This document shows, one piece after another, positions 18,892 to 26,746 of a stretch of 64,000 nucleotides of DNA; the first letter of the stretch is position 1; each line of letters opens with the position of its first letter. Under the pieces are notes generated by a model that saw nothing but the letters and a program-made list of their open reading frames with translations, was not told the DNA's origin and ran no database searches. The stretch comes from Maribacter polysiphoniae. GTDB taxonomy: Bacteria > Bacteroidota > Bacteroidia > Flavobacteriales > Flavobacteriaceae. Where the stretch lies: contig NZ_QGGQ01000014.1 of assembly GCF_003148665.1 (NCBI RefSeq), forward strand, positions 47,180 to 111,179, in the 5' to 3' direction. The translations under genes were made by a program, and so were the position numbers.

Positions 18892-19899
18892 CTAAAATCC
18901 TTCTAAAACAATCTTCCCTTTTGCCTTTCCTGTTTCCAGGAAAGCGTGGGCCTTACGAAGGTTTTCGGCATTTATGGTCCCGAAATTCTCCCCTAAAGTG
19001 GTTTTAATCGTTTTGCTATCGATCAACTCGGAAACCTTGTTGAGAATGTGGTGCTGCTCGATCATATCCTCTGTCTGGAACATAGAACGGGTAAACATTA
19101 ACTCAATGTGAGTAGACACGGCCTTACCTTTAAAAGGCATTACGTTCAATGATTTCGGGTCGTCAATAAATCCAAATTTACCTTGGGGTTTGATCAACTT
19201 GGCAATTTCATCTACATGTTGTTCCGTTGCATTTAGGCTTACTACATATTCTGGCGCAGAAAGACTGTATTTCTCGAACTCTTCACTTAGTTTATTCCTG
19301 TGGTTAATAACCGAGTCGGCACCCAATTCCTTTAACCAAGCCGTGGTTTCTTCACGGGAAGCCGTAGCAATGATATTCAGTTTGGTCAGTTTTTTGGCCA
19401 ATTGCACCAAAATGGAACCCACCCCACCGGCAGCACCAATGACTAGAATGGACTTACTAGCATCGTTTTTGGCTACTTCCAATCTATCGAACAACATCTC
19501 CCAAGCTGTAAGCGAAGTCAAGGGTAAGGCAGCTGCTTCCGCATAAGACAAGCTCGCTGGTTTTTTGCCCACGATACGCTCATCTACAACTTGAAACTGT
19601 GCATAGCTTCCTTGTCTTGTAAAATCGCCGGCATACCAAACTTCATCACCGACCTTAAAGAGGGTAACATCCTCTCCTACTTCTTTAACAACACCGGTGG
19701 CATCCCAACCGATAACTTTCCAATCATCACCTTGTACAGGCATTCCGGCCCGTACTTTATAATCGGCTGGGTTTACAGATATTGCTTTTATCTCTACTAG
19801 AATGTCCTTGCCAATTGCTTTTGGCATGGCCAATTCTACGTCTTGTAATGATTTTACATCCTCAATGGGGAGGTTCTCTTTGTATCCTATTGCTTTCAT
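18892..19899 (-). CDS. Zinc-type alcohol dehydrogenase family / quinone reductase-like MDR
   Basis: A 335-aa medium-chain reductase when started at the ATG at 19899 (MKAIGYKENLPIED). An upstream start at 19935 would add 12 residues without homology-like features. Motifs are VKAISVNPADYKVRAG, GWDATGVVKEVG and the NAD(P) loop VIGAAGGVGSILVQLAKK. It lacks the structural zinc Cys cluster and belongs to the quinone-oxidoreductase / ZinC-like adh family. It probably reduces quinones or enones with NADPH. It sits in a reverse-strand run of redox enzymes. Confidence 0.87.
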   Translation of the reverse strand: MKAIGYKENLPIEDVKSLQDVELAMPKAIGKDILVEIKAISVNPADYKVRAGMPVQGDDWKVIGWDATGVVKEVGEDVTLFKVGDEVWYAGDFTRQGSYAQFQVVDERIVGKKPASLSYAEAAALPLTSLTAWEMLFDRLEVAKNDASKSILVIGAAGGVGSILVQLAKKLTKLNIIATASREETTAWLKELGADSVINHRNKLSEEFEKYSLSAPEYVVSLNATEQHVDEIAKLIKPQGKFGFIDDPKSLNVMPFKGKAVSTHIELMFTRSMFQTEDMIEQHHILNKVSELIDSKTIKTTLGENFGTINAENLRKAHAFLETGKAKGKIVLEGF

Positions 19900-19925
19900 T
19901 TTATATTTTCTTTTGGGTGATAGGA

Positions 19926-20600
19926 TTACTTCCAAGTAATGATGTCATCAAAGTTTCTTCTAGATTTCCCAAATTCAGGATCTGCTTTTCTGTAACCGAA
20001 AGCCACCATAAATGACAAACCGTACTTATCTGTATCCACACCGAATTTATTCCTTAAAAGGGCTTCTGCTTTTTCTTGATGGAATCCTTCAATAGGACAG
20101 GAATCAATGCCGGTTAAAGCGGCGGCGGTCATCATATTTCCCAAAGCGATATATGTCTGTTTTGAAGACCAATCGAACAATTTCTTATCGGTATCCAAAT
20201 CGAAATCACGCTCTTGGAATTCCCTATAAAATTTAGAGTACATTTCAATGACATCTTCAGGCAATTGTTTTACATCCTTCATCATGTGCATGATGTATTC
20301 CGAATCGTGCTTTACCATAGGAGCCTTCATACTCAACCCCAACACAAAGTGACTGGCCGTATCCAACTTTAAGGGGGCTCCCCAGGCTACAGGTTTTAAC
20401 AATTCACGTAATTCCTTATCTTGGACAACGATAAAATGCCAAGGTTCAAAACCAAATGAACTCGGTGATAAATGTGCCGCTTCCAAGATGAATTTCATAT
20501 CGTCATCTGAGATAGTTTTAGTGGCATCAAATTCCTTAGTTGCGTGTCTGAAGTTAAACGCGTTGATGATCTCTTCCTTTGCGATGTTTGGTGTGTTCAT
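19926..20600 (-). CDS. Nitroreductase-family oxidoreductase (NfsB-like)
   Basis: A 224-aa FMN enzyme paralogous to the one at 11668. FRHATKEFDATKTISDDD gives the N-terminal phosphate-binding residues, AHLSPSSFGFEPW the FMN motif, and SCPIEGFHQEKAEALL the conserved dihydropteridine / NfsB-like segment. Substrates are probably quinones or nitro compounds. The promoter is unusually well marked: a -7 element at 20636-20643 and nested inverted repeats just upstream (20645-20703), so expression is tightly controlled. It leads the transcript that continues into the zinc-type reductase 26 bp downstream. Confidence 0.9.
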   Translation of the reverse strand: MNTPNIAKEEIINAFNFRHATKEFDATKTISDDDMKFILEAAHLSPSSFGFEPWHFIVVQDKELRELLKPVAWGAPLKLDTASHFVLGLSMKAPMVKHDSEYIMHMMKDVKQLPEDVIEMYSKFYREFQERDFDLDTDKKLFDWSSKQTYIALGNMMTAAALTGIDSCPIEGFHQEKAEALLRNKFGVDTDKYGLSFMVAFGYRKADPEFGKSRRNFDDIITWK

Positions 20601-20644
20601 TATTATATTTTTAATAAGTTGTTTTTAATTTGATACAAATGTAG

Positions 20645-20703
20645 AACCTCTTTATACCTCTATTAGAGTATAAATAGAGGTGATATATGTACAAAAAGAG
20701 GTT
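20645..20703. promoter_or_regulatory. Nested inverted-repeat operator upstream of nitroreductase
   Basis: The inner repeat is ACCTCTATT (20656-20664) with AATAGAGGT (20673-20681), perfect 9-bp arms around 8 bp. The outer repeat is AACCTCTTT (20645-20653) with AAAGAGGTT (20695-20703). A reverse-strand -7 box, TACATTTG, lies at 20636-20643. The repeats occupy the -33 region and upstream, so a dimeric regulator (MarR/HxlR type by analogy) probably binds cooperatively. Confidence 0.65.
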
Positions 20704-20836
20704 TTTGGAGGTTATTTTATTACGTTTTTGCCAAAAACAGGAAGTTATCACGTTTACGTACCGTTTTAAATACAATACGGTAGACTATAATCCTTTATTA
20801 TTACCGGATAAACTTTATATCGACCTAACGGAATAG

Positions 20837-20887
20837 CTTTGGAGACAATACCCGTATGCAGTAAACAATTGGGTATTGTCTCCAAAG
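20837..20887. repeat. Perfect 17-bp inverted repeat, 17-base loop
   Basis: CTTTGGAGACAATACCC and its exact complement GGGTATTGTCTCCAAAG are separated by 17 bases. There is no T-tract on either side, so it is not a standard intrinsic terminator, although it lies 30 bases after the redoxin stop (reverse strand). Confidence 0.85.
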
Positions 20888-20916
20888 TGTAATGAACAAT
20901 AAGCTGTGCCCCTATG

Positions 20917-21471
20917 TTATTGCTTCCATTTGATATTGCAACCCATACTTGGTTTCTGTTCTGTATTTACCGTATTCCCTGCCAATAAAGCATCTAGGGC
21001 ATTGGATAGGTCTTTGCCGGAAGGTTGTCCCATTTCGGGTCTGGTTTCATCAAAACGGCCCCTATAGGCACATTCCATATTGCTGTCAAAAACAAAAAAG
21101 TCTGGAGTACATTCTGCTTGGTAGGCTTTGGCAACTTCCTGTGTCTCATCATACAAATACGGAAAGGGATACCCTTCCTTTTTTGCCACCTGCGTCATAT
21201 ATTCCGGAGCATCCTGTGGATAATTATCCACATCATTACTGCTAATGGCAATAAATTGTACCCCTTTTGCCTGGTAGTTATTTGCAACTTCCACCAATTT
21301 TGGATTTATGTGATGTACAAACGGACAATGGTTGCAGATAAAAACAACCACGGTTGCTTTGTCCGATTTTAATGCTGAAAGGGAAACATGTTCTCCCGTT
21401 ATGGTATTCAACAAAGTGAAATCGGGTGCCTTGGTACCTAATTCCATCATGTTCGATAAAGCTAAAGACAT
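20917..21471 (-). CDS. Thioredoxin-fold redoxin (peroxiredoxin-like)
   Basis: A 184-aa cytoplasmic protein with AhpC/TSA-like features. APDFTLLNTITGEHVSLSAL is the N-terminal strand pair, and VVVFICNHCPFVHHINPKL carries a CNHC motif in the thioredoxin active-site position. The CxHC-PF form is typical of a widespread thioredoxin-like group of unknown substrate. A third Cys in AECTPDFFVFD sits before the conserved cis-Pro. It lies in the reverse-strand stress run downstream of the aldo/keto reductase gene (gap 11 bp) and probably reduces peroxides or disulfides. Confidence 0.85.
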   Translation of the reverse strand: MSLALSNMMELGTKAPDFTLLNTITGEHVSLSALKSDKATVVVFICNHCPFVHHINPKLVEVANNYQAKGVQFIAISSNDVDNYPQDAPEYMTQVAKKEGYPFPYLYDETQEVAKAYQAECTPDFFVFDSNMECAYRGRFDETRPEMGQPSGKDLSNALDALLAGNTVNTEQKPSMGCNIKWKQ

Positions 21472-21482
21472 ATTTTTCTATT

Positions 21483-22427
21483 TTAATTACTGGCAATTTC
21501 CAATACCTCTAGGTCTTCTGCATCCAAATGTAGTTTAGGGGCATCAAACAAAGTTTGTAATTGGTGCTTACTTGTTGCACTTACAATCGGCGCGGCAATA
21601 TGTGGTTTGGACAACAACCAAGCCAAAGCTACTGTAGCGGGTTTGCTGTTGTGTTTTTCTGAAACGGTATCCAAGGCCTTTAAAATGCCTAGGCCTTTAT
21701 CGTTTAAATATTTTCTTGCACCCCCACCACGTACACTTTTTCCTAAATCATCCTCGGAACGGTACTTCCCTGTTAGGAATCCACTTGCCAAGGAATAATA
21801 GGGCATAACGCTGAGTCCGTACTTTTCTACTAAGCCGGCATATTGGGTCTCGTAATTTGTGCGCTCAACCAAATTGTAATGGGGTTGCAAGGCCACATAT
21901 TTTGGAAGGTTGTTTTCTTCTGATGCCCTAAAGGAAGCCTCCAATCGTTCCGGGGATAAGTTTGATGCGGCAATATGCCGTACTTTACCCGCCTTTATGA
22001 TCTGATCATAAGTGGATAAAGTCTCCTCCACGGGGGTAACCTCATCGTCAAAATGCGTATAATATAAGTCAATATAATCTGTTTGAAGACGATTTAAGGA
22101 TTCGTCAACCGACTTTAGAATGTGTTTTTTGCTAATGTCTATAGGATGTTCTTTCGTCTCGGAACCGACTTTGGTCGCAATGACCAATTTGTCTCTGTTG
22201 TTACGGGCTTTCATCCATTTGCCAATAATGGTTTCCGATTGTCCACCAACTCCATTTACCCACCAACTGTAGGTGTCCGCCGTGTCGATAAAATTGAATC
22301 CTGCCTCCACAAAAGCGTCCAATATTTCAAAAGACTGTTTTTCATCCAATGTCCAGCCAAAAACATTTCCTCCAAAATTAATGCGGGATACTTCTAAATC
22401 TGTATTTCCTATGGTTACTTTTTCCAT
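21483..22427 (-). CDS. Aldo/keto reductase
   Basis: A 314-aa (beta/alpha)8 oxidoreductase. The start at 22427 (MEKVTIGNTDLEVSRINFGG) is preferred over 22463, which would read 12 residues into the end of the preceding Dps gene. The catalytic Asp-Tyr pair lies in NFIDTADTYSWWVNG, with the Lys in LVIATKVGS and the His in YYTHFDDEVTP. ASNLSPERLEASF and the C-terminal AAPIVSATSKHQLQ bind NADPH. It resembles YajO/Tas-type enzymes that reduce aldehydes and ketones. It follows Dps by 8 bp and probably shares its transcript. Confidence 0.9.
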   Translation of the reverse strand: MEKVTIGNTDLEVSRINFGGNVFGWTLDEKQSFEILDAFVEAGFNFIDTADTYSWWVNGVGGQSETIIGKWMKARNNRDKLVIATKVGSETKEHPIDISKKHILKSVDESLNRLQTDYIDLYYTHFDDEVTPVEETLSTYDQIIKAGKVRHIAASNLSPERLEASFRASEENNLPKYVALQPHYNLVERTNYETQYAGLVEKYGLSVMPYYSLASGFLTGKYRSEDDLGKSVRGGGARKYLNDKGLGILKALDTVSEKHNSKPATVALAWLLSKPHIAAPIVSATSKHQLQTLFDAPKLHLDAEDLEVLEIASN

Positions 22428-22435
22428 TTTCCAAT

Positions 22436-22909
22436 TTATTTTAAATGAGCGCGTAGGAACCATGCGGTTTTTTCATGTTCTTCCAATAAACCTGTTACAA
22501 AATCACTGGTTCCAAGGTCTTGATAAGTTTCTGCAAACGGAGTGATGACTTCCCTTAGGTGTATGCAAATTGTTTCATGGTCTTGTAAAAGTTCTTTGAT
22601 AAAGCCTTGGGCGCTATTGTCGTTCTGTTCCCGCTCCGTGAGGTGGGTCAGTTCCAAAAATTCCTTTAGGGTAGCCGGTGCATAGTGTCCTAAAGTACGG
22701 ATACGTTCCGCAACACTATCGACAATCGTAGCCAATTGTTCATATTGTCCTTCAAAAAATTTGTGCTTGTCATAAAAATCAGGACCCTCTACATTCCAAT
22801 GTGCATTTCTGGTTTTGGTGTAGAGTACATACTCATCCGCTAAAATCTTGGCTAAAGCATCGGCGATAGCCTGACGATTTTCATCTGAAATTCCAATATT
22901 CGTTTTCAT
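22436..22909 (-). CDS. dps: Dps-family DNA-binding ferritin-like protein
   Basis: A 157-aa four-helix Dps protein. The ferroxidase site of Dps is visible: NAHWNVEGPDFYDKHKFFEGQYEQLA supplies His, Asp and Glu in the conserved spacing. DSVAERIRTLGHYAP and LLQDHETICIHLREVI are helices B and C. These dodecamers oxidise and store iron with H2O2 and protect DNA. Its presence, along with redoxin and reductases, supports an oxidative-stress regulon. No Lys-rich N-terminal DNA-binding tail is present, so DNA binding itself is uncertain. Confidence 0.9.
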   Translation of the reverse strand: MKTNIGISDENRQAIADALAKILADEYVLYTKTRNAHWNVEGPDFYDKHKFFEGQYEQLATIVDSVAERIRTLGHYAPATLKEFLELTHLTEREQNDNSAQGFIKELLQDHETICIHLREVITPFAETYQDLGTSDFVTGLLEEHEKTAWFLRAHLK

Positions 22910-22975
22910 TGTTACTATTATTTTAATCCAAAAAGGTAAAGCCGTACCCTGTTGATAGGGTTACGCTATTACCGA

Positions 22976-23275
22976 CTAGTTTTCGATTTCTGTCATTTTA
23001 TGAACTGTAAAATCCTCTAATTTACCTTCCGTAGCTTTTTGAAATTGCACAAAATGGGCACTTTGGGAATGTTTTTGCAGGTATTCCTGATTTACCCATC
23101 GTTCATGAAACAAGAAGAGATTTGGATTTTCATTGTCCTGGTGTAAATCATAACTGATATTACCCTCTTCTGCCCTGGTTACGTCCAGTAATTTCATCAA
23201 TTCAGCCTTTACGGATTCCCTGTGTTCTTCTTTTACCAAAATTCGTGCTACGATGGTTAGGTGCTGTTTTTTCAT
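22976..23275 (-). CDS. Antibiotic biosynthesis monooxygenase (ABM) domain protein, YgiN-like
   Basis: A 99-aa protein of the ABM dimeric alpha/beta-barrel fold. IVARILVKEEHRESVKAELMKLLDVTRAEEGNISYDLHQD is the hallmark first half, and FLFHERWVNQEYLQKHSQSAHFVQF the second. Relatives include YgiN quinol monooxygenase and autoinducer-degrading LsrG. It leads the reverse-strand run and faces the AraC regulator across 313 bp. Quinol or reactive-carbonyl metabolism fits the neighbours. Confidence 0.88.
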   Translation of the reverse strand: MKKQHLTIVARILVKEEHRESVKAELMKLLDVTRAEEGNISYDLHQDNENPNLFLFHERWVNQEYLQKHSQSAHFVQFQKATEGKLEDFTVHKMTEIEN

Positions 23276-23588
23276 GTCAATATGTCGTTTTTATAGGTTT
23301 GCGGTTTCCAATTGTTTTGTTGCTGTTTCGATTATGTTATTTACTATCATATAAGACCAATGTTCCCTGTAAAAGTAGGATTCAAATACCATATATCGCA
23401 AATTGTATTGCGACTCCCGTTCTTATTTATCTAGATTTCACAATACAAAGTTACGCCTAGGGATATCGATAAGGGATGTATATAAAAAGGGTAATGATGT
23501 ATATTTAAAGGTTTCTGGAAGGAATTATCAATGATATTGGAATGATTTTTATAGTTTAGCGGTTCAAAATGATAATAACACCGGAATT
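23276..23588. other. Divergent promoter region between ABM and AraC genes
   Basis: No gene is visible. The region separates the reverse-strand stress genes from the forward AraC regulator, so both promoters should lie here. I could not define a convincing -7/-33 pair or palindrome on either strand. Confidence 0.5.
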
Positions 23589-24473
23589 ATGCAAGTATTG
23601 GAAGCTTATAAACCCTTTGAAATACAAGAATTGGAATTGACGGAATGGAAACAACGGGCCGTTAAGAAGAACTTTTTCGAATTGGTTTTGATAAAGGAAG
23701 GAAGGGGTTCGCAATGCATAAATTACAATGAATACACCTATGGGAAAGGAAGCATATTTTTGCTGCCCCCACTGAAATGTCATTCCTTCACCATTGATGA
23801 TCCCACAAAATTCGTCTTTCTGAAGTTTACGGATTCTTTTTTTAAGAATGTGGGCAGAAGGTCGATAGATAGGGATGAATGGTTTAAGGAAGCCTCTTAT
23901 ATTCTATCCAATTACAATCAATTGCCCGGTGATATCATTAAAAATGAAATGGATAGACGGTATTTGGAGAACCTCATTGACATGATATTGCAGGAATCCA
24001 GGAATTATGGGGAAGATTCCGTAAGTCTCGTCACAAGTCTAATGACCAGTATTTTGGAGATTCTGATACGGAATATTAAAAAGAGCCACTATTTTGAGGG
24101 TACCCAGCGGAATACAGATGACAGAATAACCCGAATGTTGACCTATATCAATGAGCATATCGATAAACCCGAACTACTAAAAGTGGAAAATTTGGCAAAT
24201 ACCTTTTTAATGTCGCCTACTTATGTCAGCGAGTACTTTAGAAAACAGGTTCATATGTCACTTCGGGAGTATATCATCAAGGCTAAACTCAAATTGGTCG
24301 AAATACGTTTGTTGAATTCAGACTATACCCTTACCGAGATTGCCGATGATTTGGGTTTTACCGATGTGAGTCATTTATCAAAGACCTTTAAGCGGTATGT
24401 AGGGACCTCTATCCGTGATTTTAAGAACAAGGGAGAGTATATGCTCTTAAAACGGAATTCCTGTGTTGCTTAA
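23589..24473 (+). CDS. AraC-family transcriptional regulator with cupin-like sensor domain
   Basis: A 294-aa regulator. Residues ~1-100 form a cupin-like N-terminal domain (ELVLIKEGRGSQCINYNEYTYGKGSIFLLPPLKCHSF). Residues ~185-285 carry the two AraC helix-turn-helix units: LLKVENLANTFLMSPTYVSEYFRKQV and TEIADDLGFTDVSHLSKTFKRYVG. It is transcribed divergently from ABM, Dps, aldo/keto reductase, redoxin and nitroreductase genes and may activate part of that set. The inducer is unknown. Confidence 0.9.
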   Translation: MQVLEAYKPFEIQELELTEWKQRAVKKNFFELVLIKEGRGSQCINYNEYTYGKGSIFLLPPLKCHSFTIDDPTKFVFLKFTDSFFKNVGRRSIDRDEWFKEASYILSNYNQLPGDIIKNEMDRRYLENLIDMILQESRNYGEDSVSLVTSLMTSILEILIRNIKKSHYFEGTQRNTDDRITRMLTYINEHIDKPELLKVENLANTFLMSPTYVSEYFRKQVHMSLREYIIKAKLKLVEIRLLNSDYTLTEIADDLGFTDVSHLSKTFKRYVGTSIRDFKNKGEYMLLKRNSCVA

Positions 24474-24546
24474 AGACGGGCGTCATTGGTCCTAGGTTTA
24501 ACCGCGAAGGTCATTCTTATGTCCCCCAATATTAATTTCACAAAGT

Positions 24547-25125
24547 TCAACTTTTTGTCTTTTCTTGGTCTTCATTGGCAATTATATCGCCGTCATACCG
24601 AATGGAGTTTCGATAGGCGCTGTTAACAAAAACAGTGGCTTTCTTGTTAGGGTATAAGGTCATAATGACCTCATAGGATTCAGCTTTTCCCTTGACATCG
24701 AATTCAATTTTGAGGTATTGTTTTTTGCTGTTCTCGGTAACCTCATAAGTTGTAGGTTCACCTTCGAAATGAATACCGGCATCCTGTGGGTTCATGGTGC
24801 TGACGACCTGTACTTCCCCAAAATAAGATAGTGAGCCCTTTACGCTATCCTGCATTACTTTTATGTAGTCACCGGTAACATCTATGCGGCCAGCCGTATT
24901 TCCGGTGTTTCGCAATAAGGCCATGGTAACTTGGGTTACCGCTTGGGTCTGCATAGGATGGGCGGTTTTTACATCAATGGTAAATGATTTTGTGGCCACA
25001 AGTTCCTTCAAGGCCTCGAACTGTTCGGTTTTTAGGGCAATAGCACCGGCACTTTGGGTACTGTTACACGCCCAGAACACTACTACTGTTAAACCTAAAA
25101 CCACTAAATGTTTAATTTTTTTCAC
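24547..25125 (-). CDS. DUF4251-type lipoprotein
   Basis: A 192-aa lipoprotein: signal peptide MKKIKHLVVLGLTVVVFWAC with lipobox WAC. The body matches the Bacteroidota-specific DUF4251 family: F-T-I-D-V near residue 50, RIDVTGDYIKVMQDSVKGSLSYFGEVQV, and the C-terminal YPNKKATVFVNSAYRNSIRYDGDI. Function is unknown; the family is periplasmic or surface exposed. It is monocistronic. Confidence 0.85.
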   Translation of the reverse strand: MKKIKHLVVLGLTVVVFWACNSTQSAGAIALKTEQFEALKELVATKSFTIDVKTAHPMQTQAVTQVTMALLRNTGNTAGRIDVTGDYIKVMQDSVKGSLSYFGEVQVVSTMNPQDAGIHFEGEPTTYEVTENSKKQYLKIEFDVKGKAESYEVIMTLYPNKKATVFVNSAYRNSIRYDGDIIANEDQEKTKS

Positions 25126-25538
25126 AGGTCCTGTTTTTTTAATCGATCAACTTTTTTTACCAATTTCCTAAGTGTAATTCCCACTATTATTCCCATATAT
25201 GGGGAGCTTTGTCTTATAGACCTTTACTACCCTTAATTTACGGTATTTTCCATATTTATTCTCTCAAAAATCTGTTAATTCTTCGATGGGGAAAATCGAT
25301 GGGGATGTATCAAGGGGTATTGGGATTCAACCGTCTTCGAAGGAGAGTGCCCTTCCATTGTTTTACCTCCAATAAGATTGCTACTTTTTCCTTCCTTGTT
25401 GGATTATTGGTTGTAAGGAATCTGTTTTGTTCACGACTTAGGACATATACAATTTGCTATGAGAAAGAAATGATTCAATAAATTGTATTAAGTTTAGTGA
25501 TTGGTTGATGGAAAGCCCGGGTTTTACCTGGGCTTTTT
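25126..25538. other. 413-bp intergenic region ending in a hairpin
   Basis: No convincing protein gene. A 90-codon forward frame (25209-25481) has atypical composition and no recognisable features. Close to the cyclase stop is a hairpin with its T-tract on the forward strand (25511-25540), which implies a forward transcript ending here, possibly a small RNA. No clear promoter for it was found. Confidence 0.4.
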
Positions 25539-25540
25539 TC
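25511..25540 (+). terminator. Forward-oriented hairpin plus T-tract with no forward gene
   Basis: AAAGCCCGGG and CCTGGGCTTT arms (one mismatch) with TTTTA loop, then TTTTTTC. On the reverse strand only three T follow, so it suits forward transcription better than the reverse cyclase gene that ends at 25539. Confidence 0.65.
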
Positions 25541-26594
25541 ATTTAGGGATAGCTTGGGTTACCCCAAAGACTACGACTTCCTTTTCTTTTCCCTTTAGGG
25601 GGATGCTTCCCATATTTTCAAAGTTAAAACCGGTCGTGTCCAATTGGTCTTTTAATTGTTGGGATACCAACAGGTCTTGATTCAATGCATTGCATTGGCC
25701 TTGGATACGGGAGGTGGTGTTGATCGTGTCCCCATGGTAGGCAATTTCCTTTTTGTATTTACCCACCTCGGTTACCGTGATCTTACCGGAATGGAGACCG
25801 GCTTTAAAGAAAGGAAGGCTGTTGTAATTGGTTTGATAATAATCCTTCTTCATGTGGAGTTTGTTTTTAAAGGTAAAGAAGGCATTAAGGCAATTTTGAT
25901 GGCGTAGTCCCTTGTTTAAAACCCAAGAGAGCACCACCTCGTCACCTACATATTGATAAATCTCAGCCTCATTCTCAATGACGACTCCCAAATCGTTAAA
26001 ACAATCCTGGATCATACGACTGTAGGCAATATGTCCGAGGTTTTCTGCATGCTCCGTTGAGGATTGTAGGTCCAAGAACATGAAAATACGTTCTTCTTCC
26101 CTTGGGGTATAGAATTTGCCTTGTAGTAATTTCCAAAGGTTGTTCTCCCCTAACATCAAATTAATTTGTCTTAAAAGGAGCATTAAGCTATCAACGGTGA
26201 GAATATAGAAGTATATGGGTATGTTCCCTGGTTCAAACGCAAAGGCCACAAATCCCTTGGCCTCACCAAAAAATTGGGTAACCATGATATACGCCATGAA
26301 CACCAGGAAAAATAGAAAAAGGATGGCATAGACTAACCGTAAACCTATCAATCTATAAATAGAGACTCTTTGATTATATCGCTTTTCGGTCAGATTTTGG
26401 ACTAAACCCGAAATTGCACCGAAAAATGGGCCAAAAGTGAAGGCAATAATCAATGCTTCCCTCAATTTGAAATTAATGGAACCTAATTCAATCGTGCCCA
26501 TACCTCGAATTATAGCCAGGAAAATAAAGGCCAAAGTCCAGCTGATCATGTAATTCCTTATGATAATCCACCTTCTTTTGATTCTTATGTTCAT
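25539..26594 (-). CDS. Membrane-bound class III adenylate/guanylate cyclase
   Basis: A 351-aa protein. Residues ~10-150 contain about four transmembrane helices. The C-terminal ~180 residues are a class III cyclase domain: the first metal-binding Asp lies in MFLDLQSSTEHAE, the second in YVGDEVVLSW, and YHGDTINTTSRIQGQC is the following conserved segment. Substrate-specifying residues cannot be assigned safely, so cAMP or cGMP remains open. A second cyclase (29653-31518) with a TPR sensor lies 3 kb away. Confidence 0.87.
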   Translation of the reverse strand: MNIRIKRRWIIIRNYMISWTLAFIFLAIIRGMGTIELGSINFKLREALIIAFTFGPFFGAISGLVQNLTEKRYNQRVSIYRLIGLRLVYAILFLFFLVFMAYIMVTQFFGEAKGFVAFAFEPGNIPIYFYILTVDSLMLLLRQINLMLGENNLWKLLQGKFYTPREEERIFMFLDLQSSTEHAENLGHIAYSRMIQDCFNDLGVVIENEAEIYQYVGDEVVLSWVLNKGLRHQNCLNAFFTFKNKLHMKKDYYQTNYNSLPFFKAGLHSGKITVTEVGKYKKEIAYHGDTINTTSRIQGQCNALNQDLLVSQQLKDQLDTTGFNFENMGSIPLKGKEKEVVVFGVTQAIPK

Positions 26595-26746
26595 AGCTAT
26601 TTATCGGAACGAATATCGAAGTTACATATAAGTCTTGGTTTGGGGCACCTATATATAATCCAAAAGGGTTTGGCTTCTTGATTTTGTACGCTTAACACCT
26701 TTATGATATAGATTCAACTTTTGTGCTTCCTTTTTTTTAATTCAGA

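Larger units (their letters stand above)
20604..20916. other. Intergenic region with operator and long perfect inverted repeat
   Basis: No gene is visible. It contains the nitroreductase promoter and nested operator (20636-20703) and, near the redoxin stop, a perfect inverted repeat of two 17-bp arms at 20837-20853 and 20871-20887. The middle 130 bases are AT-rich with no clear signal. Confidence 0.6.

Noticed and set aside
25209..25481. 90-codon forward frame
   Set aside because: No domain, unusual residue composition and no promoter; the hairpin downstream fits an RNA better.
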